From Schleiferia thermophila (GTDB lineage Bacteria > Bacteroidota > Bacteroidia > Flavobacteriales > Schleiferiaceae): a stretch of 64,000 bases of DNA. Shown here piece by piece: positions 56,539 to 64,000 of this stretch (its first letter is position 1; every line of letters begins with the position of its first letter). The DNA lies in NCBI RefSeq assembly GCF_003337435.1, contig NZ_QPJS01000001.1, forward strand, positions 140,513 to 204,512, in the 5' to 3' direction. The notes under the pieces were generated by a model. It did not search any database. It worked only from the letters and a program-made list of their open reading frames with translations, and had not been told where the DNA came from. The translations under genes were made by a program, and so were the position numbers.

Positions 56539-58164
56539 ATGGAGCAAATCAGCCAGATAAAGCCCAAAAAAGCACAAGATGAGGCTAAAGATTACTCATT
56601 GATTTATGGCAAAGTGCCTCCGCACGATGTGGCACTGGAAGAGGCAGTACTTGGAGCTTTGCTGATCGACAACAGAGCCATCGGGGAAGTGCTGGAAATT
56701 CTACAACCGGAGCATTTCTATCTGCCCCGCCATGGAATAATTTTTTCCAGCATAAAGGATTTGTTTAGCAGAAGTGAGCCTGTAGATCTACTAACTATCA
56801 GTGCAGAGCTAAAGAAAATTGGTAAAATATCTGAAGTTGGCGGAGATTCCTACCTGGTATATCTGAGTCAACGGGTTTTTTCTTCAGCCCACGTAGAATA
56901 CCACGCCAGAATCGTCCTGGAAAAATATCTACTCAGGGAGATTATTTCCATTTCAGGACAGTTGGAAAGAAAAGCCTTTTCCGATGAAACAGACCCTATA
57001 GAACTTCTTGATGAGACGGAACAAAGGCTATTTGAGCTTACCGCAGGCAATCTAAAGAAAAATTTTACCACGGCTGGAGATCTGATAAAAGATGCTCTTA
57101 AACGCATGGAAGAAATCAGCCGAAAAGAAGGGCTCAGCGGTGTATCCAGTGGTTTCAGGGCCTTGGATAGCGTCACCGGTGGCTGGCAACACTCCGATCT
57201 CATCATCATCGCAGCTCGGCCATCAATGGGTAAGACAGCCTTCGTCTTATCCCTGGCTAGAAATATGGCCATTGAAAACAATATTCCGGTAGCATTTTTC
57301 TCATTGGAAATGTCTGCTGTTCAGCTGATTATGCGTCTGATATCTTCCGAAACTGGAATCCCTAATCAAAACTTAAGAAACGGGGACCTCTCATCAGAAC
57401 AGTGGAATTTGCTCTACACCAAAGCAGTAAAACTGGAAAAAGCCCCCTTGTTTATCGATGATACCCCCTCTATCTCCATATTCGATTTGAGAGCAAAATG
57501 CCGAAGACTCAAAGCCGTACATGATATTCAATGTGTCATCATCGACTATCTGCAGCTGATGACTGCCGGAACTTCAAAAAATGGAACGCGTGAACAGGAA
57601 ATATCCAGCATCTCCAGAGCACTCAAGGTAATAGCCAAGGAATTAAACATACCCGTAATAGCATTGGCTCAGGTGAACAGAGCGGTAGATTCCAGGGGCG
57701 GCAGCGACAAGCGACCTATGCTGAGCGACCTGCGGGAATCGGGCGCTATAGAACAAGATGCTGATATCGTCAGTTTTATTTACAGACCTGAATATTACAA
57801 GTTTGAGACTTGGGAGGATGGAACTCCCTGTCACAATCAGGCTGAGCTCATCATCGCCAAACACAGAAACGGAGCTCTAAAAAACGTTCGATTTAGGTTT
57901 GATAATGAAACTACCTCGTTTATTGAACTGGGCATTGCCGGAGAAATGGATTCATCACATTTTAATGAAATAACTTTTGAATCAAGAATCAATAAGGAAA
58001 AAAGTCCTATTCTGACCGATTCGAGCAGCGAATCAAGTACATCTTTTCAACTTCCGGTTTTTAACCCATTTGATGTGAAAGGTTCATCGTCTACTCCTAT
58101 GCATGGCAGTAAATTTGAAGATGATTTTAGTGATGAAATGGATGAAGACGACACTCCTTTTTAA
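56539..58164 (+). CDS. dnaB: Replicative DNA helicase
   Basis: This hexameric helicase unwinds DNA at the replication fork. The 541 residues include the N-terminal domain (PPHDVALEEAVLGALLID), Walker A ARPSMGKTAF, FSLEMS, the Walker B DYLQLM segment and SDLRESGAIEQDADIV. No intein is present. The C-terminus carries about 60 extra acidic/Ser-rich residues, and the next gene starts inside its last 23 bases. Confidence 0.98.
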   Translation: MEQISQIKPKKAQDEAKDYSLIYGKVPPHDVALEEAVLGALLIDNRAIGEVLEILQPEHFYLPRHGIIFSSIKDLFSRSEPVDLLTISAELKKIGKISEVGGDSYLVYLSQRVFSSAHVEYHARIVLEKYLLREIISISGQLERKAFSDETDPIELLDETEQRLFELTAGNLKKNFTTAGDLIKDALKRMEEISRKEGLSGVSSGFRALDSVTGGWQHSDLIIIAARPSMGKTAFVLSLARNMAIENNIPVAFFSLEMSAVQLIMRLISSETGIPNQNLRNGDLSSEQWNLLYTKAVKLEKAPLFIDDTPSISIFDLRAKCRRLKAVHDIQCVIIDYLQLMTAGTSKNGTREQEISSISRALKVIAKELNIPVIALAQVNRAVDSRGGSDKRPMLSDLRESGAIEQDADIVSFIYRPEYYKFETWEDGTPCHNQAELIIAKHRNGALKNVRFRFDNETTSFIELGIAGEMDSSHFNEITFESRINKEKSPILTDSSSESSTSFQLPVFNPFDVKGSSSTPMHGSKFEDDFSDEMDEDDTPF

Positions 58165-59419
58165 CAAAATCATTTGCACTCTTCTATTACTGCTTACACC
58201 TCCTTTAGTTTGGTCGCAATACCTGCTTATTCCGATGGATGAAAGCAATCAGCAAAACCATTTGAAAAGTTATGGTATAGCCTATTGGACAATTAAAAAC
58301 CACACATCAATTGAATGGCTACTCAATTACAGAGGGGGTTCATTTTTAATACCCGCCAACGATGCTATAATTCGGGAATGCAGGGTAAGAGGCGTCTCCT
58401 TCGAACCGATCTCAGCTGCGCAGGCTGCACAGATCAAAGCAGAAATTTCGAGTCCAGCTGTCAATATGGATGTGGTTAAACTGGAAGTGGTACCCAAAAT
58501 TGCCGTTTATACCCCACCGGGGAGCCAGCCATGGGATGATGCTGTGACACTCGCCATGGAATACGCAGAAATCCCCTATGACAAAATCTACGATCGTGAA
58601 ATTCTAAACGGCAAACTAAAGGATTACAACTGGATACACTTGCACCATGAGGATTTTACTGGCCAATATGGCAAGTTTTACGCTGCATACAGAAATGCAC
58701 CCTGGTACATCAGGCAAAAAAACGAGTTGGAATCACTTGCCAAAGACCTTGGATTTTCGAAAGTATCCCAGCTTAAACTTGCGGTAGTTCTCCGGCTGAA
58801 AGAATTTGTTGAAAATGGTGGCTATATGTTTGCAATGTGCTCTGCAACCGATACATATGATATTGCTTTAGCTGCTGTCGGCCTGGATATTTGCGAAAGT
58901 ATGTTTGACGGCGACCCAGCCGAACCCAATTACAACTCAAAACTTGATTTTTCAAAAACTTTGGCGTTCAGAAATTTTACTCTAAGTACCAATCCTTATG
59001 AATATGAATATTCAGATATTGATATGACCAATTTCAGAAGAGTCAAACAAGAAGATGATTACTTTGGATTGTTTGAGTTTTCAGCTAAATGGGATGTGAT
59101 TCCCACCATTTTGACTCAAAATCACACAAGAGTGATCAAAGGGTTTATGGGACAGACAACTGCCTTCAATCGAAAACTGATTAAACCCGGTATCGTGATA
59201 TTAGGCGAAAACAAACAGCTCAATGAGGTAAGGTATCTCTATGGAATTCATGGAAAGGGCTTTTTTACATTTTATGGTGGCCACGATCCGGAAGATTATC
59301 AGCACAGGGTGGGAGATAAGCCTACAGAACTCGACGATCATCCAAACTCACCGGGATACAGGCTCATTTTGAATAACATACTTCTGCCTGCAGCGCAAAA
59401 GAAAAAACAAAAAACTTAA
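58142..59419 (+). CDS. Secreted 'asparagine synthetase B-like' conserved protein
   Basis: About 425 residues from the ATG at 58142, with a signal peptide ending near VWSQ. The sequence matches a well-conserved family of exported Bacteroidota proteins often labelled asparagine synthetase B. I see no synthetase active-site motif (no N-terminal Cys glutaminase, no SGGxDS loop). Conserved blocks include HLHHEDFTGQYGKFY, FMFAMCSATDTYDIALAA-like, NPYEYEYSDID, QNHTRVIKGFMGQTTAF and FYGGHDPEDYQH, so a periplasmic or surface enzyme fold is likely but its function is unknown. It overlaps dnaB by 23 bases and the next gene by TAATG. Confidence 0.85.
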   Translation: MKTTLLFNKIICTLLLLLTPPLVWSQYLLIPMDESNQQNHLKSYGIAYWTIKNHTSIEWLLNYRGGSFLIPANDAIIRECRVRGVSFEPISAAQAAQIKAEISSPAVNMDVVKLEVVPKIAVYTPPGSQPWDDAVTLAMEYAEIPYDKIYDREILNGKLKDYNWIHLHHEDFTGQYGKFYAAYRNAPWYIRQKNELESLAKDLGFSKVSQLKLAVVLRLKEFVENGGYMFAMCSATDTYDIALAAVGLDICESMFDGDPAEPNYNSKLDFSKTLAFRNFTLSTNPYEYEYSDIDMTNFRRVKQEDDYFGLFEFSAKWDVIPTILTQNHTRVIKGFMGQTTAFNRKLIKPGIVILGENKQLNEVRYLYGIHGKGFFTFYGGHDPEDYQHRVGDKPTELDDHPNSPGYRLILNNILLPAAQKKKQKT

Positions 59420-60222
59420 TGACAACATTTTATTACAATAAAGTAATCTGGATTACGGGAGCTTCATCGGGTATTGGCAGAGGAATGGCTCTTTATCTGA
59501 ACCAGATTGGAAATTGTACCTTGATCCTCAGTGCTCGCAGAAAGGAATTGCTGCAAATGCTGGCCCGGGAGTGCTCAAATGTAAAGGCTCATGTTTTGCC
59601 TCTGGATATGGAAGATTTTTCCCAAGCTTCTCACTGGGTAAAAAAAGCCCTGGAACTGGCCGGCCGAATAGACATTTTAATCAACAATGCAGGAATCGGT
59701 CAGTTGGGAAATTCTCTGGACACTCTCGACGAGGTGGAGGAGAAAATTATGAAAATCAATTATTTTGGAAATGTAGCACTCTCAAAAGCAGTATGCAGAT
59801 ACTTTATTGAAAATTCAATACACGGTCAGATTGTTGTGATTTCAAGTGTCTTAGGTCAATTTAGCCAGCCAAGATTAGCCACCTACGCTGCTTCAAAACA
59901 TGCTCTTTACGGATACTATGAAGGGTTCAGAGAAGAAGTCAGAAAATACGGTATTAGGATTCAGATTGTCAGTCCAGGTTTTATTCAAACAGATGTAACA
60001 CTGAATTCTTTGACACCTGATGGCAAAAAACTCAATAAAAACAGCCCAGCCCAAGAAAAAGGCATGTCTACCGAAACATTTGCCAAAAAGCTTAGCAAGG
60101 TCATTATCAAAAAAAAAGAACATGCATACATAGGGGGGCCGGAGATTTTGGCAGCTTATTTTAAACGTTTTTTACCAGATTTTTTTTATTTTCTTATGAG
60201 AAAGTTTGTCTTTAAGACCTGA
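59419..60222 (+). CDS. Short-chain dehydrogenase/reductase
   Basis: The 267-residue SDR enzyme has the glycine-rich TGASSGIGRG, the NNAGIG segment and the YAASKHALYG catalytic Tyr-Lys pair, with a Ser in VVISSVLG. It resembles the DltE/DHRS7-like group, which may act on lipids or sugars; the substrate is unknown. The start is coupled to the previous gene (TAATG). The C-terminal hydrophobic helix (KRFLPDFFYFLMRKFVF) may anchor it to the membrane. Confidence 0.92.
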   Translation: MTTFYYNKVIWITGASSGIGRGMALYLNQIGNCTLILSARRKELLQMLARECSNVKAHVLPLDMEDFSQASHWVKKALELAGRIDILINNAGIGQLGNSLDTLDEVEEKIMKINYFGNVALSKAVCRYFIENSIHGQIVVISSVLGQFSQPRLATYAASKHALYGYYEGFREEVRKYGIRIQIVSPGFIQTDVTLNSLTPDGKKLNKNSPAQEKGMSTETFAKKLSKVIIKKKEHAYIGGPEILAAYFKRFLPDFFYFLMRKFVFKT

Positions 60223-60243
60223 AAGTACAAATATGCTCATATT

Positions 60244-60251
60244 TAGTTTTG
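60244..60251 (+). promoter_or_regulatory. Putative -7 box for the E1 gene (TAgtTTTG)
   Basis: An exact TAnnTTTG match ending 22 bases before the ATG of the dehydrogenase; no clear -33 TTG. Confidence 0.4.
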
Positions 60252-60273
60252 CAATCCAATAAGCTCTGCTCCA

Positions 60274-62280
60274 ATGTCCCTGAAAACGCTACAAATTAAT
60301 TTTGAACTTTTTGCAGATAAGTTCAGCAAAAGTGAACTTATTGATATTTATAAAAACATCCTTCTACCAAGACTTATTGAAGAAAAGATGCTGATATTGC
60401 TCCGTCAGGGTAGAATATCCAAATGGTTTAGCGGATGGGGGCAGGAGGCCATTTCTGTCGGGGTAGCTTATGGAATGGACAAGGATGAATATCTCCTGCC
60501 TATGCACCGAAATCTTGGACTTTTCACAACCCGAGGCATCCCCTTGCACAGATTGTTTGCCCAGTTTCAGGGAAAACCTTTAGGGTTTACCAAGGGAAGA
60601 GATCGCTCTTTTCACTTTGGAAGCAAAGAGCACAAAATCGTAGGGATGATTTCCCACTTAGGTCCGCAAATGGGAATAGCCGATGGTATTGCTTTGGGAA
60701 ACAAATTGAAAAACCATCGCAAAGTCGTAGCCGTTTTCACAGGCGATGGGGGGGCAAGTGAAGGAGATTTTCACGAATCCGTAAATGTGGCGGCCGTCTG
60801 GCAATTGCCGGTAATTTTTGTTATCGAAAACAACCAATGGGGTCTTAGCACTCCCAGCAGAGAACAGTTTCGATGTGAAAAATTTTCAGATAAGGGAATC
60901 GGATACGGCATACATGCAGAAACCATCGACGGAAACAACATCCTCGAAGTTATAGATTCAATACGATACTGGAAGAAAAAGATTTCCGAAGGAGAAGGCC
61001 CTCTGCTACTAGAGTGTATTACATTTAGAATGAGGGGACATGAGGAGGCCTCAGGCACTAAATATTATCCTCAGGGGCTGCAGGAAGAATGGTCTAAGAA
61101 AGATCCCGTACTTCAGTACGAAACCTTTCTACAGCTCGAGAAAATATTGGATGAAGAGCAGATTTTTACCATTCGAAAAGAAATTAAAACCTTGATCAAT
61201 TCTGAACTGGAAATAGCTTTTAATGCCCCAGACGCTGAATTCGATACATTGAAGGAGTTAGCAGATGTTTATGCTCCTTTTGAATACCATGAGACAAAGC
61301 CAGCATCTGATGCCAAACGCGAGATGAGACTTTTGGATGCCATTTCAGATGCTTTGGATAAAGCAATGCAAAAGCATCCAAATCTGATTTTGATGGGACA
61401 GGATATTGCAGAATACGGAGGAGTTTTTAAAGCTACGGAAGGACTGGTTGCCAAATATGGTAAAGAAAGAGTCAGGAATACTCCTTTGTGTGAAAGTGCA
61501 ATTATCGGTGCAGGTTTGGGACTTTGCATAAATGGTTTTAAAGCCATGGTTGAGATGCAATTTGCTGATTTTGTAACAGAAGGTTTTACGCAGATTGTAA
61601 ATAATCTCGCAAAAATTCACTACCGATGGGGACAAAATGCAGATGTGGTGGTGCGAATGCCCACAGGAGCCGGAGTAGCAGCGGGTCCGTTTCACAGCCA
61701 GAGCAATGAATCATGGTTTACACATGTGCCTGGTCTTAAAGTAGTATATCCAGCATTTCCTTCCGATGCCAAAGGGCTACTGCTGACGGCTTTTGAAGAC
61801 CCAAACCCAGTGATGTTTTTTGAACATAAAGCCCTATATCGCTCGGTTGCAGAGCATGTGCATGAAGACTATTATACATTGCCATTTGGCCAGGCCAGAA
61901 TAGTACAAGAGGGCAATGATCTGTCCATCATTACCTACGGATTAGGAGTTCATTGGGCATTGGAATATGCCCGTCAAAATCCATTCATTAGTTTCGAAAT
62001 CGTCGATTTAAGAACTTTGATTCCACTGGATACAGAAACAATTTTTAAATCTGTGATTAAAACAGGCCGGGCACTGGTTCTTTATGAAGATACATATACC
62101 GGTGCTTTTGGTGCTGAAATTTCTTCTCTGATTTCAGAACATTGTTTTAAATGGCTTGATGCTCCCGTGATGAGGGTAGGGTCACTGGATACTCCTGTGC
62201 CTTTTAATGCTAAGCTGGAGCAAGGTTTTCTTGCCAAAAGCAGGTTGGGTGCAGCAATAGAATACTTGCTGCGGTTCTGA
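60274..62280 (+). CDS. 2-oxoacid dehydrogenase E1 component, fused alpha and beta subunits
   Basis: The 668-residue thiamine-diphosphate enzyme decarboxylates a branched-chain or related 2-oxoacid and passes the acyl group to an E2 lipoamide. The alpha half (about 1-340) has the TPP motif GDGGASEGDFHESVNVAAVW...VIENNQWG. The beta half (about 350-668) has GQDIAEYGGVFKATEGL and EMQFADF. The fusion is frequent in Bacteroidota. E2 and E3 genes are not in the window. Its stop directly abuts that of the sugar transferase on the other strand. Confidence 0.94.
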   Translation: MSLKTLQINFELFADKFSKSELIDIYKNILLPRLIEEKMLILLRQGRISKWFSGWGQEAISVGVAYGMDKDEYLLPMHRNLGLFTTRGIPLHRLFAQFQGKPLGFTKGRDRSFHFGSKEHKIVGMISHLGPQMGIADGIALGNKLKNHRKVVAVFTGDGGASEGDFHESVNVAAVWQLPVIFVIENNQWGLSTPSREQFRCEKFSDKGIGYGIHAETIDGNNILEVIDSIRYWKKKISEGEGPLLLECITFRMRGHEEASGTKYYPQGLQEEWSKKDPVLQYETFLQLEKILDEEQIFTIRKEIKTLINSELEIAFNAPDAEFDTLKELADVYAPFEYHETKPASDAKREMRLLDAISDALDKAMQKHPNLILMGQDIAEYGGVFKATEGLVAKYGKERVRNTPLCESAIIGAGLGLCINGFKAMVEMQFADFVTEGFTQIVNNLAKIHYRWGQNADVVVRMPTGAGVAAGPFHSQSNESWFTHVPGLKVVYPAFPSDAKGLLLTAFEDPNPVMFFEHKALYRSVAEHVHEDYYTLPFGQARIVQEGNDLSIITYGLGVHWALEYARQNPFISFEIVDLRTLIPLDTETIFKSVIKTGRALVLYEDTYTGAFGAEISSLISEHCFKWLDAPVMRVGSLDTPVPFNAKLEQGFLAKSRLGAAIEYLLRF

Positions 62281-63714
62281 TTACTTTCCTCTTCCCTGAA
62301 GGACTATCAGAATAGTGTAAAACAGTATCTTTATATCGTTCAATAGATTGACATTTTCCAGGTACACAAGGTCATACTTTAGACGCTGAATCATTTCATC
62401 TACATTTTCAGCATAGCCAAATTTGACCATGCCCCAAGAGGTGATTCCTGGTTTTATTTTGTGAAGCTGTTTGTAATAAGGAGCCTTTTCCACTATTTTC
62501 TTTATGTAATATTCCCTTTCAGGCCTGGGGCCTACAATGGACATTTCTCCTTTAATAACATTAAAAAATTGGGGTAACTCATCGATTCTGTACTTTCTCA
62601 TTATTCGCCCCCATGGTGTAATTCTAGGGTCTTCTTTGCAGCTGAGCTGAGGACCATTGGTTTCGGCATCTGCCACCATCGATCTGAATTTTATGATGTT
62701 GAATTTTTTCCCCTTATATCCCACTCTTTCCTGTCGAAAAAAAATATCCCCTTTACTGCTTAATTTCACCAAAACCATTGACGCCAAAAAAATTGGTGAA
62801 AAAACAATCAATACAATGATTGAAACTACAATGTCAAATACCCTTTTTATAAATGCACCTGTGACACTAAGAGGGCGATTGGGTATTTCGACCAAAGGCT
62901 CTCCATAGGACTCCAGCTTAACCTTTCCACTTAATATATCATAAGTGTCAGGTATCATTTTGATTTTTACATTTTCATCTTCGAGGAGATTCAGAATATT
63001 TTGCACCTTATTGTGCTCTTTGGATTCCACAGCTATAATCACTTCTTCGATGTCATTTTCAGAAAGAATTTTATCCAGGTCTGTATAATTTCCCAAGTAA
63101 TTGAGTTTCTTTTCCAGCAAGAATTTTATGTTGTTATCCACACTTACAAAACCAACAAAGTTGTGACCGGTTGAAAAGTTTTTATTACGTAGTTTATTGT
63201 ATAAGTCAACTGCATTTTGATTGCTTCCAATGATTAAGGTATTATAGGATATTTTGCCTTTTTGAATCAAAAAGTTAGTTCTCGAAGAAAGAATAAATCT
63301 GAATAAATATGTGAGTAAAAAATGATATGAAAAGAAGATGAAGAAGGATTTGTAATAATCTTTATAATTAGTCACAATATCATCAAGTATAAACAGGAAA
63401 AAAAGCAATATGGAACCAAATAATGACTGATTAAATGTCTGAAAAAATTCTTTTAGTCTTGATCTTCTGAAAATATCATTGTAAAATCCAGAAATTTGGT
63501 AAATTGAAATCCATAGTGCTGTAAATACAAATGCACCAAATAAAAAATTAATGTCAAAATCAAAGGGACTTTTTATATCAAAAAGCTTCGTTTCAATATA
63601 TTTTTTACGGTAAAAAAATAGTACTGAGTAGGAGAGTATAGACGATATAATATCGAAAGTTATATAGAATGCTCTTTGTTTGGCTTCTCGCTTTTTGCGT
63701 TGCGTTGATATCAT
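62281..63714 (-). CDS. Polyprenyl glycosylphosphotransferase (sugar transferase)
   Basis: The 477 residues have five or so N-terminal membrane helices, a Rossmann-like middle domain (about 150-260) and a C-terminal bacterial sugar transferase domain (KRVFDIVVSIIVLIVFSPIF, RVGYKGKKFNIIKFRSM, DELPQFFNVIKGEMSIVGPRPER). Such WbaP/WcaJ-type enzymes start exopolysaccharide or O-antigen units by moving a sugar-phosphate to undecaprenyl phosphate. The N-terminal region matches CoA-binding-like members. It and the truncated gene upstream likely begin a polysaccharide locus. Confidence 0.94.
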   Translation of the reverse strand: MISTQRKKREAKQRAFYITFDIISSILSYSVLFFYRKKYIETKLFDIKSPFDFDINFLFGAFVFTALWISIYQISGFYNDIFRRSRLKEFFQTFNQSLFGSILLFFLFILDDIVTNYKDYYKSFFIFFSYHFLLTYLFRFILSSRTNFLIQKGKISYNTLIIGSNQNAVDLYNKLRNKNFSTGHNFVGFVSVDNNIKFLLEKKLNYLGNYTDLDKILSENDIEEVIIAVESKEHNKVQNILNLLEDENVKIKMIPDTYDILSGKVKLESYGEPLVEIPNRPLSVTGAFIKRVFDIVVSIIVLIVFSPIFLASMVLVKLSSKGDIFFRQERVGYKGKKFNIIKFRSMVADAETNGPQLSCKEDPRITPWGRIMRKYRIDELPQFFNVIKGEMSIVGPRPEREYYIKKIVEKAPYYKQLHKIKPGITSWGMVKFGYAENVDEMIQRLKYDLVYLENVNLLNDIKILFYTILIVLQGRGK

Positions 63715-63727
63715 TATTTGCCGTTCA

Positions 63728-64000
63728 CTATTCCAGGTAGAGTATTTTTATGTTGTCCAACAAAAATTCAGTTGAGCCGGAATTAGGGTCTGCTTTTACT
63801 GCTCCAAAAAAAATCTGATAGTCCAAAGCATTAACATTTCCAGAAATTTCCGGTGTCAGGTCAATATAAATTTTTCTCCACTCTCCGGGTGTTGGTCGAA
63901 TTTGTACAACAGGAGCTTGAACCAGTCTGTCAAATAAATGAGCAAATACACCGACCGTAAATGGTTGATTACCTGTGAAATTCATTTCCAGAAACACCTT
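63728..64000 (-). CDS. C-terminal part of a truncated hypothetical protein
   Basis: The window edge cuts this gene, so only the last ~90 residues are visible and no start can be chosen. The sequence has beta-strand character (PFTVGVFAHL, WRKIYIDLTPEISG, YQIFFGAVK, TEFLLDNIKILYLE) like an exported carbohydrate-binding or jelly-roll domain. It ends 14 bases before the sugar transferase start on the same strand, consistent with one operon. I recall similar hypothetical proteins beside Bacteroidota sugar transferases, but cannot verify this. Confidence 0.7.
   Translation of the reverse strand, partial: KVFLEMNFTGNQPFTVGVFAHLFDRLVQAPVVQIRPTPGEWRKIYIDLTPEISGNVNALDYQIFFGAVKADPNSGSTEFLLDNIKILYLE

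Noticed and set aside
1-64000. CRISPR arrays and prophages
   Set aside because: I saw no regular short repeats with spacers and no phage structural or integrase genes.

Overview
The window reads as chromosomal DNA of a member of the Bacteroidota, possibly near the Saprospirales/Chitinophagales (the order is a guess). The evidence is the tuf-secE-nusG-rplKAJL-rpoBC block followed by a DUF3467 gene, an acpP-fabF-rnc-IPExxxVDY-pyk cluster, -7 promoter boxes of the TAnnTTTG type, a fused E1 alpha/beta dehydrogenase, and a secreted 'asparagine synthetase B-like' protein of a type I know from this phylum. Base composition varies between genes: some are rich in C-ending codons (TonB receptor, PccB-like, dinB) and others are very AT-rich (the AddA-like helicase).

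Layout. 1-4148: an accessory segment. It holds a PLD/SNF2 helicase whose C-terminus has been replaced by a copy of the pyruvate kinase C-terminus, then about 1.1 kb of GT-rich noncoding DNA and a GC-rich multi-hairpin element. A 247-bp direct repeat (2-248 and 4060-4306) brackets the segment. 4149-8430: acpP-fabF-rnc-IPExxxVDY-pyk (minus strand), which joins fatty acid synthesis, RNA processing and the last step of glycolysis. 8552-12876: a BASS-type transporter, an apparently frameshifted photolyase, msrA, yceD-rpmF and a small membrane protein. 13032-20701: a lysine-ketoglutarate reductase-like dehydrogenase, a FabH-type synthase, two genes with carboxypeptidase-regulatory-like domains (one a TonB-dependent receptor) and an M23 peptidase. 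20702-25075: AT-rich, gene-poor DNA holding a small secreted protein and a biotin-dependent carboxylase beta subunit. 25076-31660: two family 2 glycosyltransferases, an AddA-like helicase-nuclease and DNA polymerase IV. 31741-41411: yceI, a coupled aroC-symporter-AsmA run, DUF983, an orphan ABC ATPase, an orphan CysN-like GTPase and rfbB.

41672-55555: the information-processing core. Four tRNA genes (Thr-TGT, Tyr-GTA, Gly-TCC, Thr-GGT) lead into tuf, then tRNA-Trp, secE-nusG, four ribosomal protein genes, rpoB, rpoC and DUF3467. Three proline tRNAs (CGG, TGG, GGG) follow, with intrinsic terminators around them. 55611-64000: tatC, dnaB, the secreted asparagine-synthetase-B-like protein, an SDR enzyme and a fused 2-oxoacid dehydrogenase E1. 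These converge on a sugar-phosphate transferase and the end of a truncated gene, perhaps the edge of a surface-polysaccharide locus.

Most of the window is ordinary housekeeping DNA. The most unusual part is the first 4.3 kb, where the end of pyk has been duplicated together with half of a structured GC-rich element and now supplies the tail of a helicase. Because base 1 lies almost exactly at the repeat edge, a contig-end artefact has to be excluded first. I did not find a clear new multi-gene system.
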